Assembly: GCA_963663975.2 (NCBI GenBank)
Contig: CAXXRA010000015.1
Location: 1,054,001 to 1,118,000 of the forward strand
Direction: 5' to 3'
DNA: 64,000 bases
Source: JANQRX01 sp963663975
GTDB lineage: Bacteria > Pseudomonadota > Alphaproteobacteria > Rhizobiales > Kaistiaceae
Part shown: positions 54,963-63,793 of the stretch, piece by piece
How the letters are laid out: each line of letters starts with the position of its first letter
How positions within the stretch are numbered: position 1 is the stretch's first letter
Translations under genes and position numbers: made by a program
The notes under the pieces: generated by a model
The model's database searches: none
What the model saw: the letters and a program-made list of their open reading frames with translations, nothing else
Told to the model about the DNA's origin: nothing

Positions 54963-55853
54963 TCAAATCTGCCCGGCGGCGGCGACCGCCCGTTTCAGCG
55001 CTGCGCCGCCATCGCCCATACGCCCGTTGCCCGGCGTATCATGGTAGGTGAACAGATTGTCCGTCGGCCAATCGAGGATCCTGCGCCAGTTGGCGGCAAC
55101 CCGCTCGGCATCAGCCACCGGCCGCGGCTTGGAAACGATCTTCACCTGGTCCGGCTTGAAGGCCAGACGCGTCGGAAAACCCAGGCCGGCGACGTGTTCG
55201 CGGGTCAGCAGCCAGCCAAGGTTCTCGCCGCCAAAACAGGTATGGGTCGGTCTGTGGCACAACCACAATTCATCGGTCGGATCGTCGGGGCGCTGAAACA
55301 ACAACGTCTTGATCAATAGAAACCGCGAATCTTCGGCGCCTTCCTTCGGGGTCAGCACTTCCCTGAAGGCATTGATGCCGTCGAAATTGACGAAGTCGAC
55401 CTGTCCCCTGAACTGCGGCAGGGGATCCTCGGTGTCGAGCGTGCCAAATCGCGGCGAGTCGGCCAGCGCCTTACCGGTTCGAAGCCGCGGGATGCGGGTC
55501 GGACCGACCAGCACGCGGGCCTCGGGCAGCGCGTCATGCCATTCGGACAGATACAAGCTGTGGCCGCCCCCCGGCGAAACAAGATAGCGCACCGTCAGAC
55601 CGGTGGAACCGGCGACATCGTGAACCTTGGGCAACACCACCGGGTCGACCGCGTTGACCACCACCAGCACCGGTTCGCCTTCCCGGCTTTCATCGTTCAG
55701 ACGAAAAATCAGACAGCGGTTGTTGATCTGTGGGGCAAAACTCGACGTCCCCGGCCGGTGCCGGGTTGCGATGATCCAGAAACCGGGTGCAACTTCGGCC
55801 ACTTGGTCCCAGGCTTCGCGCTCCATGTGCAGGGTTTCAGGTTGGCTCATCAC
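54963..55853 (-). CDS. DUF4336-like (metallo-beta-lactamase-related) protein
   Basis: A 296-residue cytosolic protein. PGGGHSLYLSEWHDALPEAR and VLVGPTRIPRLR resemble the region of DUF4336/beta-lactamase-like proteins where a histidine precedes E-W and P-x-A; the end WRRILDWPTDNLFTYHDTPG resembles the last metal-ligand region. Assignment is by pattern only. It is convergent with the upstream fragment and is followed upstream on the same strand by an NmrA-like pseudogene. Confidence 0.5.
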   Translation of the reverse strand: MMSQPETLHMEREAWDQVAEVAPGFWIIATRHRPGTSSFAPQINNRCLIFRLNDESREGEPVLVVVNAVDPVVLPKVHDVAGSTGLTVRYLVSPGGGHSLYLSEWHDALPEARVLVGPTRIPRLRTGKALADSPRFGTLDTEDPLPQFRGQVDFVNFDGINAFREVLTPKEGAEDSRFLLIKTLLFQRPDDPTDELWLCHRPTHTCFGGENLGWLLTREHVAGLGFPTRLAFKPDQVKIVSKPRPVADAERVAANWRRILDWPTDNLFTYHDTPGNGRMGDGGAALKRAVAAAGQI

Positions 55854-55910
55854 AGGTCTCCGGTCGTCAGGCCTCGTCCATCGGCGGGACCGCGGCTCGA
55901 GCGGGCGCGA

Positions 55911-56797
55911 TCACGGCGCCGATGGTGGTGTGCTGATGGCGCTCCAATCCAACTGGCCGGCCCAGCTGGCCAGGCTGTGCCAGGTCACCTCGGGAAACTC
56001 GCGCCGCAGTCCGGCGATATCGGCCGAGTACCCGACGCGATCGAACCATTCGAACGTTCGGGCGATGTCCTCGGACCGGGCCCGGACGGTTTCCATCGGC
56101 AGTGCGACATAGTCGATACTGCGACCGGAAGCGGCGGCCAGCACCGCCGCGGTCTCGGTTCCGTCAAGGTCGTCACCGGCGATGTCGAACCGTTTGCCGA
56201 ACACGCTTTCGCGCCGCTCGATCAGCCGTGCACCGAACTCGCCGATATCGACAGGGCGATCTGTTGCAGCTTGCGGTCGGCCGGCATGGCCATGGCAAGC
56301 TTGCCCTCCAGCAGCGGCGCGACCGCCCACGGAGCAACGTGGTTTTCCATGAAAAACACCGGCGCGCTGATGGTGTACGCGGCGCCGGAGGCGACGAGGT
56401 GGCGTTCGACGGCGTATTTGCTGTCGAAATGGGGGATGCCGGTGTCCTGATCGGCCGATCCAACCGATGAATAGACAATATGACCGACACCGGCGGCCGT
56501 GAACGCATCGATGGCGTGCCGGCCGTGCTCCGTCTCCGCGGCGGTGCCGGCCTCGAACGAGGTGCTCATGAGATAGGCGGAATCGACGCCATCGGCAGCG
56601 CGCCGCAGAGACTCCTCGTCGGTGAACTCACCACGAACGACCTCCACACCCTTGTCGGCCAGGCGTTGTGCGGCGGCGCCGTCCGGGTTGCGGGTGAGCG
56701 CTCGCACACTGTGCCCGTCGCGATGAAGGACGTCGGCGACCGCACCACCCTGCTGGCCGGTGGCGCCGGTCACCAGGACTTTGAGTTTGCTGGACAT
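55911..56797 (-). pseudogene. NmrA-like NAD(P)-binding protein, frameshifted
   Basis: MSSKLKVLVTGATGQQGGAV is a Rossmann P-loop of the atypical-SDR NmrA family, followed by GVDSAYLMSTSFEAG and SKYAVERHLVASGAAYTI, up to MPADRKLQQIAL. At about 56255 the frame is lost; the neighbouring frame continues VDIGEFGARLIERRESVFGK and RFDIAGDDL to a stop at 55911. One missing base between CT and GTC would give about 295 residues, normal for the family. The gene is either recently dead or affected by an assembly error. Confidence 0.82.
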
Positions 56798-56949
56798 GGG
56801 TGTTTAGGCTCCGTTGCTAGTGGTGCCAAACGCTGTACCGGCCGGCTGGGGGGAGACACGATCTGACGATAACAGGAGCGTAGCGCACCTCGCCTTGCGT
56901 CTACCTCTTGAGTAAGTCAGGCCCTCATGCGCGTATCGAAAGAGCCGGT

Positions 56950-57648
56950 ATGAAACCCCTGCCTGCCATCGCCATGGCGCTGGCCATGACGGCCAGCCTC
57001 GGCACCGCGGCCGTCTCTCCGGCTTGTGCACAGGTCCCGCCCTCCAGATCCGACATTGCCGGCCATGGCGGGCTACACCAGGCCGCCCACACCGGCGACG
57101 TCGCCGTCGTGCTTGAACTGGTGGCCGCGGGCACCGACCTGGAAGCGCGCGATCGCGCCGGACGCACGGCGCTTCACCTGGCCGCCTTTGCCTCGCAGGA
57201 CGAGGTGGTGCGGACCTTGGCGGCAGCCGGAGCGGACATGAACGCCCTCGAAAACGGCCTCTACGACATCGTCACCATCGCCGCCGTCGCCAACGATCAC
57301 GAGCTGGTCGATCTGGCTCTGTCGCTCGATGCCGGCGCCGGGAATATCACCAGCCGTTACCAGGGCACCGCCCTCATCGCCGCCGCCCATCTCGGTCACT
57401 TCGACGTGGTCAGGCGCCTGATCGCCGGCGGCGCGCCGCTGGATCACGTCAACAATCTCGGCTGGACCGCCTTGATGGAAGCGGTCGTGCTCGGCGACGG
57501 CGGCCCAAACCATTTGGCGACGGTGACACTGCTGGTCGAAGCGGGTGCCGACACCACGATCGGTGACCGCCAGGGTGTGAGGCCGATCGTTCATGCCCGT
57601 TTGCGCGGCTATGACGACATGGTCGCCATTCTCGCCCGAACGCTCTAG
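56950..57648 (+). CDS. Secreted ankyrin-repeat protein
   Basis: A 232-residue protein with a signal peptide (MKPLPAIAMALAMTASLGTA then VSPACA and likely cleavage) and four to five ankyrin repeats: GLHQAAHTGDVAVVLELVAA, RTALHLAAFASQDEVVRTLA, TALIAAAHLGHFDVVRRLIA and WTALMEAVVLGD. Periplasmic ankyrin proteins often protect or regulate catalase-like enzymes, but no partner is visible. ATG 56950 starts the signal peptide. The TAG stop lies in the CTAG flank of the IS copy 2. Confidence 0.88.
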   Translation: MKPLPAIAMALAMTASLGTAAVSPACAQVPPSRSDIAGHGGLHQAAHTGDVAVVLELVAAGTDLEARDRAGRTALHLAAFASQDEVVRTLAAAGADMNALENGLYDIVTIAAVANDHELVDLALSLDAGAGNITSRYQGTALIAAAHLGHFDVVRRLIAGGAPLDHVNNLGWTALMEAVVLGDGGPNHLATVTLLVEAGADTTIGDRQGVRPIVHARLRGYDDMVAILARTL

Positions 57649-57724
57649 GTGCTGTTGACAGTTAACGGTTTATTAATGGCGGTTGTGATTCAAGCAAGAC
57701 CTGGGTGTGGAGGAGGAACCGGTC

Positions 57725-58093
57725 ATGCTTCGCAGGGAATTGACGGACGTTCAATGGGAACGGATATCGGATTTGGTACCCGGCAAGGCGTCGGATTGCG
57801 GATCCACGGGACGGGACAATCGTCTGTTCGTGGATGCGGTATTGTGGATTGCACGCACGAGTTCGCCATGGCGCGACCTGCCGGACGCGTTCGGCAATTG
57901 GAACAGCGTGTACGTGCGCTTTTCCCGGTGGGCCAAACAAGGGGCATGGGAGAGTCTTTTCAAGGCCTTGGTGGACGATCCGGACTTCGAATACCTGATC
58001 ATCGATTCAACCATTGTGCGGGCACATCAACATGCGTCGGGCGCAAAAGGGGGACTCAAAATCAGGCCATCGGACGTTCGCGCGGCGGCTTGA
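57725..58093 (+). CDS. IS5-type transposase orfA, copy 2
   Basis: The 122-residue N-terminal part: MLRRELTDVQWERISDLVPG onward, with PWRDLPDAFGNWNSVYVRF and the first catalytic aspartate in FEYLIIDSTIVRAHQHA. ATG 57725 follows a very good GGAGGAGGAA. The frame ends at 58093, overlapping orfB. An A4G5 run at 58045-58053 lies where a -1 frameshift would fuse the two parts. Confidence 0.88.
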   Translation: MLRRELTDVQWERISDLVPGKASDCGSTGRDNRLFVDAVLWIARTSSPWRDLPDAFGNWNSVYVRFSRWAKQGAWESLFKALVDDPDFEYLIIDSTIVRAHQHASGAKGGLKIRPSDVRAAA

Positions 58094-58476
58094 CGAGCAA
58101 GGTTCACATCGCTGTCGATGGGCTCGGCAATCCATTACGGTTCATCCTCACCGGCGGTCAGGTTGGCGATGTCACCCAGGCTGAAGAGTTGATCGCCGAC
58201 GTGGCCGGCGCAAACCTCATCGCCGACACGGCCTATGATGCCGATCATCTCCGCGCCCGTCTCAACGATGCCGGAATAGTGGCGGTGATCCCATCCAACC
58301 CGTCACGGGCGCAAGCCATCCCCTACGATGCCGAACTCTACAAAGAAAGACATCTCGTCGAATGTTACATAAACAAAATCAAACACTTCCGGCGCATCGC
58401 CACGCGCTATGAAAAAACCGCAACGGCCTACATGGCCATGCTGTTTCTTGTCGGTGCCATCATCTGGCTCCGATAA
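58045..58476 (+). CDS. IS5-type transposase orfB, copy 2
   Basis: The C-terminal 143 residues: QAIGRSRGGLTSKVHIAVDG, LIADTAYDADHLRARL with the second aspartate, and ERHLVECYINKIKHFRRI with the glutamate. The listed start is the A4G5 run, not a start codon, because expression is expected through frameshifting from orfA. The frame is open well upstream, so the real joint is not fixed by sequence. Confidence 0.8.
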   Translation, partial: KRGTQNQAIGRSRGGLTSKVHIAVDGLGNPLRFILTGGQVGDVTQAEELIADVAGANLIADTAYDADHLRARLNDAGIVAVIPSNPSRAQAIPYDAELYKERHLVECYINKIKHFRRIATRYEKTATAYMAMLFLVGAIIWLR

Positions 58477-58490
58477 CTGTCAACAGGACC

Positions 58491-58763
58491 TAGAGCCCTT
58501 CCAATCAACTCTGAGCCATTCTGACGGAGCGATTTTGTGACAAGATCAAGTCAAGGTTCGATGAGCGTATCCGGATACGGTCGAGAGACTTGGCATAGGA
58601 GTTGGCGCAAAATCGCCCGTCCCTTCGGGTTTCGCGATTGGCGGTCGCCCAACGCTGAACCAATCTGGAACGATGCGGAGCATCGCCCGTCGATCGTTTC
58701 GACGCCGGATCACCTCGCCAATCGCGAAACAGAATTGACTCAGCGTTGATTGAAAGGACTCTA
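58491..58763. repeat. 273-bp family MITE-like repeat, copy E (after IS copy 2)
   Basis: Bounded by TA at 58491-58492 and 58762-58763. Left end TAGAGCCCTTCCAATCAACT and right end read inward TAGAGTCCTTTCAATCAACG; both arms share the CAATCAAC variant. It retains CGTAT/ATACG around CCGG, and CGATGC/GCATCG with a three-base loop. Its left edge meets the CTAG of the IS. Confidence 0.9.
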
Positions 58764-58907
58764 GCAAGGCGGAAGGTAGCCGCACCAGGGTCTGCTCGTC
58801 CGACGGGACGAGCGGACCGGATATCCCCCGCCACCGCCTGCCCTTCCCCGCGATGAAGGACGGCCCGGTCGTTACGTTTTGCTTTTTCAGGCCTGTTACA
58901 TCTTGAA

Positions 58908-59642
58908 ATGAAGCCATTTCTCCTCCTTCAGCTGCGACCGGAAACCGAAGCCTCCGACAATGAGTTCGAGGCGATTCTGGATAAGGGTGGGCTCGCCGCA
59001 GCCGAAACGCGGCGCATAAGGCTCGATCAGAATCCGGACCTGGCCGGGGTCGCGCTCAGCGACCATGCCGGCGTCATCATTGGCGGCGGGCCGGCCTGCG
59101 TCAGTGATCCGGAAGACGACAAGTCCGACGTGGAGAAGGGCATCGAACAGGCGATCCTCGGTCTTATGCCAGCGATCACGCAAGCGGATTTCCCGTTCAT
59201 GGGCTGCTGTTACGGTATCGGCGTCCTGGCCCATCACCTTGGCGCAAAGGTCGGCAGGCAAAGGTACGGCGAGGATGTCGGGGTGGCGGAATGCAGCCTG
59301 ACGGGCGACGGCGCCGCCGATCCCCTGCTCAGGGACCTTCCGCAAAACTTCAACGCTTTTGTCGGGCACAAGGAAGCGGTACAGGACCTGCCGCGGGGCT
59401 GCGTTCATCTGCTCGCCTCGCCCACATGCCGTTACCAGATGATCCGATACGGAAGAAACGTCTACGCCACCCAGTTTCATCCGGAGGCCGACGGCGAGGT
59501 GTTTGAGATCCGCATCAAAACCTACAAGGATCAGGGCTATTTTCCCCCGGGGACTGCCGAGGAGCTGATCGCGATGTGCCGGGCGGCGGACGTGAGGGTC
59601 CCGGAAATCATCCTGAAGAATTTTGTCGATGCCTATCGATGA
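58908..59642 (+). CDS. Class I glutamine amidotransferase (GuaA-type domain)
   Basis: A 244-residue stand-alone amidotransferase with the nucleophile cysteine in FPFMGCCYGIGVLAHHLG and the catalytic histidine in YATQFHPEAD. Stand-alone members of this family hydrolyse glutamine or gamma-glutamyl compounds; the partner or substrate is unknown. It stands by itself after repeat copy E. Confidence 0.88.
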   Translation: MKPFLLLQLRPETEASDNEFEAILDKGGLAAAETRRIRLDQNPDLAGVALSDHAGVIIGGGPACVSDPEDDKSDVEKGIEQAILGLMPAITQADFPFMGCCYGIGVLAHHLGAKVGRQRYGEDVGVAECSLTGDGAADPLLRDLPQNFNAFVGHKEAVQDLPRGCVHLLASPTCRYQMIRYGRNVYATQFHPEADGEVFEIRIKTYKDQGYFPPGTAEELIAMCRAADVRVPEIILKNFVDAYR

Positions 59643-59762
59643 CCGGCTGATGCCTGCCTTCGCCTCTCAAGGTCGATGCGCCCCACCAACCCACCCGTCT
59701 CGACGGCCCGGTCGTTGCTCTCGTGGCGCGGCTGAACCGACCAACCGGACTGAGGTCGAAGG

Positions 59763-60676
59763 TTGAGCGCCATCCAGGAGAGCCGACCCGATACCGTCCT
59801 TGCCGGTATCGGATGGATGGTTCTGACCACGCTGTTGTTTGTCTGCGTGACCGGCATCGTTCGTCACGTCGGGACCGATGTGGCGGCGGTGGAGGCCGCG
59901 TTCATCCGCTACGCCTTCGGCGTGGTTCTGCTGCTGCCGTTGATGGGCTCGGTGCTCAGGCGAAGGCCGTCGCGCCGTTGGCTGGCGATCTTCATCGTGC
60001 GCGGTGTCGTCCACGGTGTCGCGGTAAGCCTGTGGTTCTTCGCCATGGCCCACATCCCGATCGCCGAGGTGACCGCGCTTGGCTATGTGGCACCCATTTT
60101 TGTCACCATCGGCGCCGCGGTCTTCTTCAGCGAGCGACTGCACCTGCGCCGCATCGCAGCGGTCGTCGCCGCGCTGCTCGGCACGATGGTGATCCTGAGA
60201 CCAGGATTTGAGGAGATCTCCGTCGGCCAACTGGCCTCGCTTGGCTCCGCACCCCTGTTCGCGGTGTCCTTCCTCCTCGCCAAACGACTGACCGACGGCG
60301 AAGAGCCGTTGATCATCGTTGGCATGCTGTCGATCTTCTGCACGCTGACGCTCCTGCCCGGTGCACTGCTCAACTGGACCACGCCCGGCCTGCACGAGAT
60401 TTTCTGGCTCGGCCTGACGGCGTCTTCGCCACGCTTGGGCACTACACGATGACGCGGGCGATCCGTGCCGCACCACTGACCGTGACCCAGCCGGTCGGTT
60501 TCCTGCAACTGGTCTGGGCGACCCTGGTCGGCATCGCCCTGTTTGGCGAACAGGTCGACCCGTTTGTGCTGCTTGGCGGCGGCCTGGTCGTCGCTGCGGT
60601 GACCTTCATCTCACACCGTGAGGCCGTCGCCGCGCGCAGCGCCACAACGTCGCCGGAAGTTGCCACCAGGCTGTGA
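59763..60676 (+). pseudogene. EamA/DMT-family transporter, frameshifted
   Basis: Ten-helix drug/metabolite transporter fold. TTG 59763 or a nearby start leads to IGWMVLTTLLFVCVTGIVRH, FIRYAFGVVLLLPLMGS, VAVSLWFFAMAHIPIAEVTA and more, up to FWLGLTA. At about 60421 the frame is lost; the neighbouring frame continues VFATLGHYTMTRAIRAAPLT and VTQPVGFLQLVWATLVG to 60676. One missing base in ACGGCGTC would restore about 304 residues, normal for EamA proteins. Confidence 0.83.
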
Positions 60677-60948
60677 ATTCCGGCCAGCGCGGCGCCCCTT
60701 CAATGGCCACAACCGCCGTGCAGGATTTCGACCGATCGAAGCGGCAGATCGGCAACTTCGTGGGGCGTCATGCGACGGATGTCGGGATGGGAGAGCGGGT
60801 CGCATGACCGGCTTTGGCGCTCCGGGCCGACGGTGGACGCCCTGACGATGTCTCGCCGGGGGCGCAGTCTCAACATTTCGATCAGCTTTAGCATATCTAT
60901 ATAATAGGTAAGATTTCTCCCATCGAATATGGAGATTTTCTGTGATAT

Positions 60949-60967
60949 CATATAGAAAAACTATATG
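60949..60967. promoter_or_regulatory. Perfect palindrome overlapping the LysR-family gene start
   Basis: CATATAG (60949-60955), AAAAA, CTATATG (60961-60967): perfect 7-bp arms, the last three bases being the ATG of the regulator gene. It lies in an AT-rich stretch with a TATAAT at 60900-60905. An operator for autoregulation or an mRNA hairpin masking the start are both possible. Confidence 0.6.
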
Positions 60968-61858
60968 AAAAACCTGAACCGCGTCCATCTTGGCGGCCTG
61001 CGCGCGATCGAGGCGGTGGGCCGGCTTGGAACGCTCCGTGCGGCCGCCGATGAAATCGGCGTGACGGTCGGTGCCGTCAGCCAGAAGGTTCAGAAGGCCG
61101 AACAGCAACTGGGACGGGTGCTGTTTGAGCGTCGCCCGAGGGGGCTGACGCCGACCCCGCTCGGCGAGGAGATCGTCGGACATCTGACCACAGGATTGTC
61201 GGAGCTGTCGCTGGCGATCAATCTCGCCGGGCGCAACCGGGATGACGTGCTCACCGTCTCGGTGGCTCCGGTGCTTGCCGAAAAATGGCTGGTCTGGCGT
61301 CTCAAGGACTTCAATGACGCCCACCCGGCCATCCGGATACGGGTCGATGCGACGACGGCACTGGTCGATCCGAACACGTCCGATGTGGAGGTTTGCATCC
61401 GCGTCGGCCGCGGCCGGTGGCCCAACGTCAAGGCAACCAGATTGCTCGATCACCGGGTGTTCCCGGTCTGCAGTCCAGGCTTGGCAGAGCAGATCAGGAC
61501 GCCCGCCGACCTCGCCAATGTTCCCATCATCCGCGATCGCGGTGAAATGTTCGGCTGGAAGATTTGGCTGAAGCCAAACGGGCTTGAGGACGACATCCTT
61601 GGCGACGGCCCGACATTCTCGGACGGTTCATTGTGCCTCGACGCGGCGATCGCCGGCCAGGGTGTGTTCCTGGCCTGGGAGACGCTGGCCGGCAACGGGC
61701 TCCACGCCGGACGCCTGGCGGCGCCCTTTCCGGACCGCTATCCCACCGGCCTGGCCTACTGGTTCGTCGTTGGTCAACACGCACCCAAAACGCCGGGCGC
61801 CAGGGCTTTTGAAAGCTGGCTGGGGGACGAATTGAAGCGCTCGATCGGTTCGAGGTGA
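60965..61858 (+). CDS. LysR-family transcriptional regulator (GcvA-like)
   Basis: A 297-residue regulator with an N-terminal winged helix (GLRAIEAVGRLGTLRAAADE then IGVTVGAVSQKVQKAEQQLG) and a periplasmic-binding-like effector domain (LTVSVAPVLAEKWLVWRLKD). The GcvA-type features are VAPVLAEKWLVWRL and the 'SDVEVCIRVGRG' region. The target genes are unknown; the broken transporter upstream is a candidate by position. Confidence 0.9.
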   Translation: MKNLNRVHLGGLRAIEAVGRLGTLRAAADEIGVTVGAVSQKVQKAEQQLGRVLFERRPRGLTPTPLGEEIVGHLTTGLSELSLAINLAGRNRDDVLTVSVAPVLAEKWLVWRLKDFNDAHPAIRIRVDATTALVDPNTSDVEVCIRVGRGRWPNVKATRLLDHRVFPVCSPGLAEQIRTPADLANVPIIRDRGEMFGWKIWLKPNGLEDDILGDGPTFSDGSLCLDAAIAGQGVFLAWETLAGNGLHAGRLAAPFPDRYPTGLAYWFVVGQHAPKTPGARAFESWLGDELKRSIGSR

Positions 61859-62079
61859 CGGGCAACGAAATTCGGTCGGCGCCATTGTCGCCGCGTTGCT
61901 GGAAAGCCGTCGCCTGCCATGAGAAGCGCCAACAACCTTCACCGGCTGGGACCGATCGTCCAACCGCTGTTCCAGGAGGTTACGATTTTACTAAATGCTG
62001 CCCCCGTCATTCGGCAGTTCGTTTAGCACGAACTTAGGAGGTTCTCGCGTAATCAAGGCTTGTCAGAGGGAGAGCATTG

Positions 62080-62376
62080 ATGAGCCCGGAATATTTGAAG
62101 CTGATCCAAAACAGCGACGAGCCCCATCAGGTAACGGTGCTTGAAGGTGAAATTGTTTTCAACGGCGGCGCTTCGGCGCTCGACTGCCTGGTCCGCAATT
62201 TTTCCGACCATGGCTGCCGTCTGGTGATGTCGAACACAGTGCGGGTTCCGGCCTGGTTTACGCTGAGGATCAAGGATGATGGCCGGCGGCTTCCGGTGCG
62301 CGTCCGGTGGCGCGACGATGCCTCGGTTGGCGTCGAGTTCGACGAAGCCCATGACGATTTCGGCTCCGCGGCGTAA
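62080..62376 (+). CDS. PilZ-domain protein
   Basis: A 98-residue single PilZ domain, the usual cyclic-di-GMP receptor. LVRNFSDHGCRLVMSN corresponds to the conserved D/N-x-S-x-x-G, and RVRWRDDASVGVEF to the last strand. The upstream R-x-x-x-R loop that binds c-di-GMP is not evident, so ligand binding is uncertain. ATG 62080 is preceded by GAGGGAGAG. Confidence 0.78.
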   Translation: MSPEYLKLIQNSDEPHQVTVLEGEIVFNGGASALDCLVRNFSDHGCRLVMSNTVRVPAWFTLRIKDDGRRLPVRVRWRDDASVGVEFDEAHDDFGSAA

Positions 62377-62530
62377 AGGCTCCGCTAGCTGACACCCCGC
62401 TGCCCGATCGCGACCGGCAGACCCGAACATCGGGTCGTGGCGCTTCTGTTCTTGGCGAAGCGATCGGCGGAGCCGGTGCAGCGGGCGACCTAGTCCGGGC
62501 GGCCCCGGCCGACCGATGCCGGCCCCGGAA

Positions 62531-63211
62531 TCAGATGACGATGACCTTGGCGCCGACGCGAACCCGTTTGTAGAGTTCGACCACATCCTCATTGCGCATC
62601 CTGATGCAGCCGGAAGAGACCGCCTGTCCGATGGTCCAGGGCTGGTTCGAGCCGTGGATCCGGTAAAGGGTCGAGCCCAGATAGAGCGCCCTGGCACCAA
62701 GCGGATTTTCCAGGCCGCCCTCCATGTAGGCTGGGAGGCCGGGTTCGCGCTTGCGCATCGCAGCAGGCGGCGTCCAGCTCGGCCATTCCGCCTTGCGGGT
62801 GACGTTGTGGGTGCCGGCCCACTCGAAGCCGGGGCGGCCGACGCCGATCCCGTAACGCATTGCCTGGCCGTTCTTCAGCACCAGGAAGAGATAACGTATT
62901 CTCGTGTCGACAATGATGGTTCCGGCCGGGTGTTTGGTCTCGATCGGAACCAAGCGCGGCAGGTACCGAGGATCGATCGCCGGACTGCGGAAGGCCTGCC
63001 CTGCCGGGTAGGGCGCGGTACGGGTGACCGTCATCCGCTCGAACACCGAATTTTGCCGCCCACTGACCGCTGTGCGACGGTCCGCCGGCCCGGAGCCGAA
63101 CAGCCAGCCCAACAGACCGCCCGGATCGGACCGGATCGGCGGCTCTGCCGTTGCGGCGGTGGACAACGCCAGGAGCGCCGTGCACAAGGCCGGAAAAAGG
63201 ATGCGTCTCAT
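62531..63211 (-). CDS. L,D-transpeptidase (YkuD family)
   Basis: Periplasmic enzyme cross-linking peptidoglycan or attaching proteins to it. The 226-residue product has a signal peptide (MRRILFPALCTALLALSTAA) and a YkuD domain with GTIIVDTRIRYLFLVLKNGQ and the catalytic site HGSNQPWTIGQAVSSGCIRM (His and Cys). ATG 63211 starts the signal peptide; the frame extends 12 codons further upstream. Confidence 0.93.
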   Translation of the reverse strand: MRRILFPALCTALLALSTAATAEPPIRSDPGGLLGWLFGSGPADRRTAVSGRQNSVFERMTVTRTAPYPAGQAFRSPAIDPRYLPRLVPIETKHPAGTIIVDTRIRYLFLVLKNGQAMRYGIGVGRPGFEWAGTHNVTRKAEWPSWTPPAAMRKREPGLPAYMEGGLENPLGARALYLGSTLYRIHGSNQPWTIGQAVSSGCIRMRNEDVVELYKRVRVGAKVIVI

Positions 63212-63522
63212 GGTTGAGGACTCACTGCGATGAACCTTGGAACCCACAGGATAGGCCGGGTCCGGCCAGCGACCGGTAAACGGGGCGCTGCGAACCGCCC
63301 CTATGGCTAATGAAGCGTTGCCAGCGCCGCGAATTCGTCAAAGAGGTCTACGACAGCGCCAAGGACGGGACGTGCCGACGATCTGCCTGAGGCGGGAGGA
63401 GGAATCTCGCGACCAAGCCTCCAATTCGTCAAAAGACGGTCGCCGTCTGGCTCAAGTGATGCGGCGCGGTTGGCACTCGGCCAAAAATGTTGCCTTGCCG
63501 GAGCGATTCTTGATCTGATGAG
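63212..63522. other. Intergenic region upstream of the L,D-transpeptidase gene
   Basis: About 311 bp with no convincing gene. It has a GGGGCG/CGCCCC hairpin (63282-63301) and direct repeats of AATTCGTCAAA (63334 and 63423 regions), the latter perhaps the trace of an old insertion. Confidence 0.35.
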
Positions 63523-63715
63523 CTAGCCCGGACTTCTCACGCTGGACACGGGGCCTGCGTTGCCGTTTCGGCGAGACAGATGCAAGAAGGGCGGCGAAAA
63601 GCGTATCTGGTGATCCGGTTGAGCCGCCCGACACGGCAGATGTCGGCCGAAACGCAACCCGAAGGGCCGGCCTGAACCGGCGCAGGTCATGTCCAGTTTG
63701 AGAAGTCCGGGCTAG
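63523..63715. repeat. Second, unrelated MITE-like element
   Basis: A 193-bp segment with terminal inverted repeats: left CTAGCCCGGACTTCTCACGC and right read inward CTAGCCCGGACTTCTCAAAC, both continuing TGGACA, so about 24 of 26 terminal positions match. No transposase frame is present. It is not related in sequence to the 273-bp repeat. The ends again contain CTAG. Confidence 0.78.
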
Positions 63716-63793
63716 GTTGATCCGAAGCGAAGTAGCCAAGGGAATTCTTGGCGCTTCGCCATCGACCGAATGACCAACCGGGAAGGGAAAGCC

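Larger units (their letters stand above)
57649..58489 (+). mobile_element. IS5-type insertion sequence, copy 2
   Basis: An 841-bp element flanked by CTAG at 57645-57648 and 58490-58493, with the same 20-bp ends as copy 1 but in the opposite orientation relative to the neighbouring repeat. Both transposase frames are intact. It lies between the ankyrin gene and repeat copy E. Confidence 0.93.
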
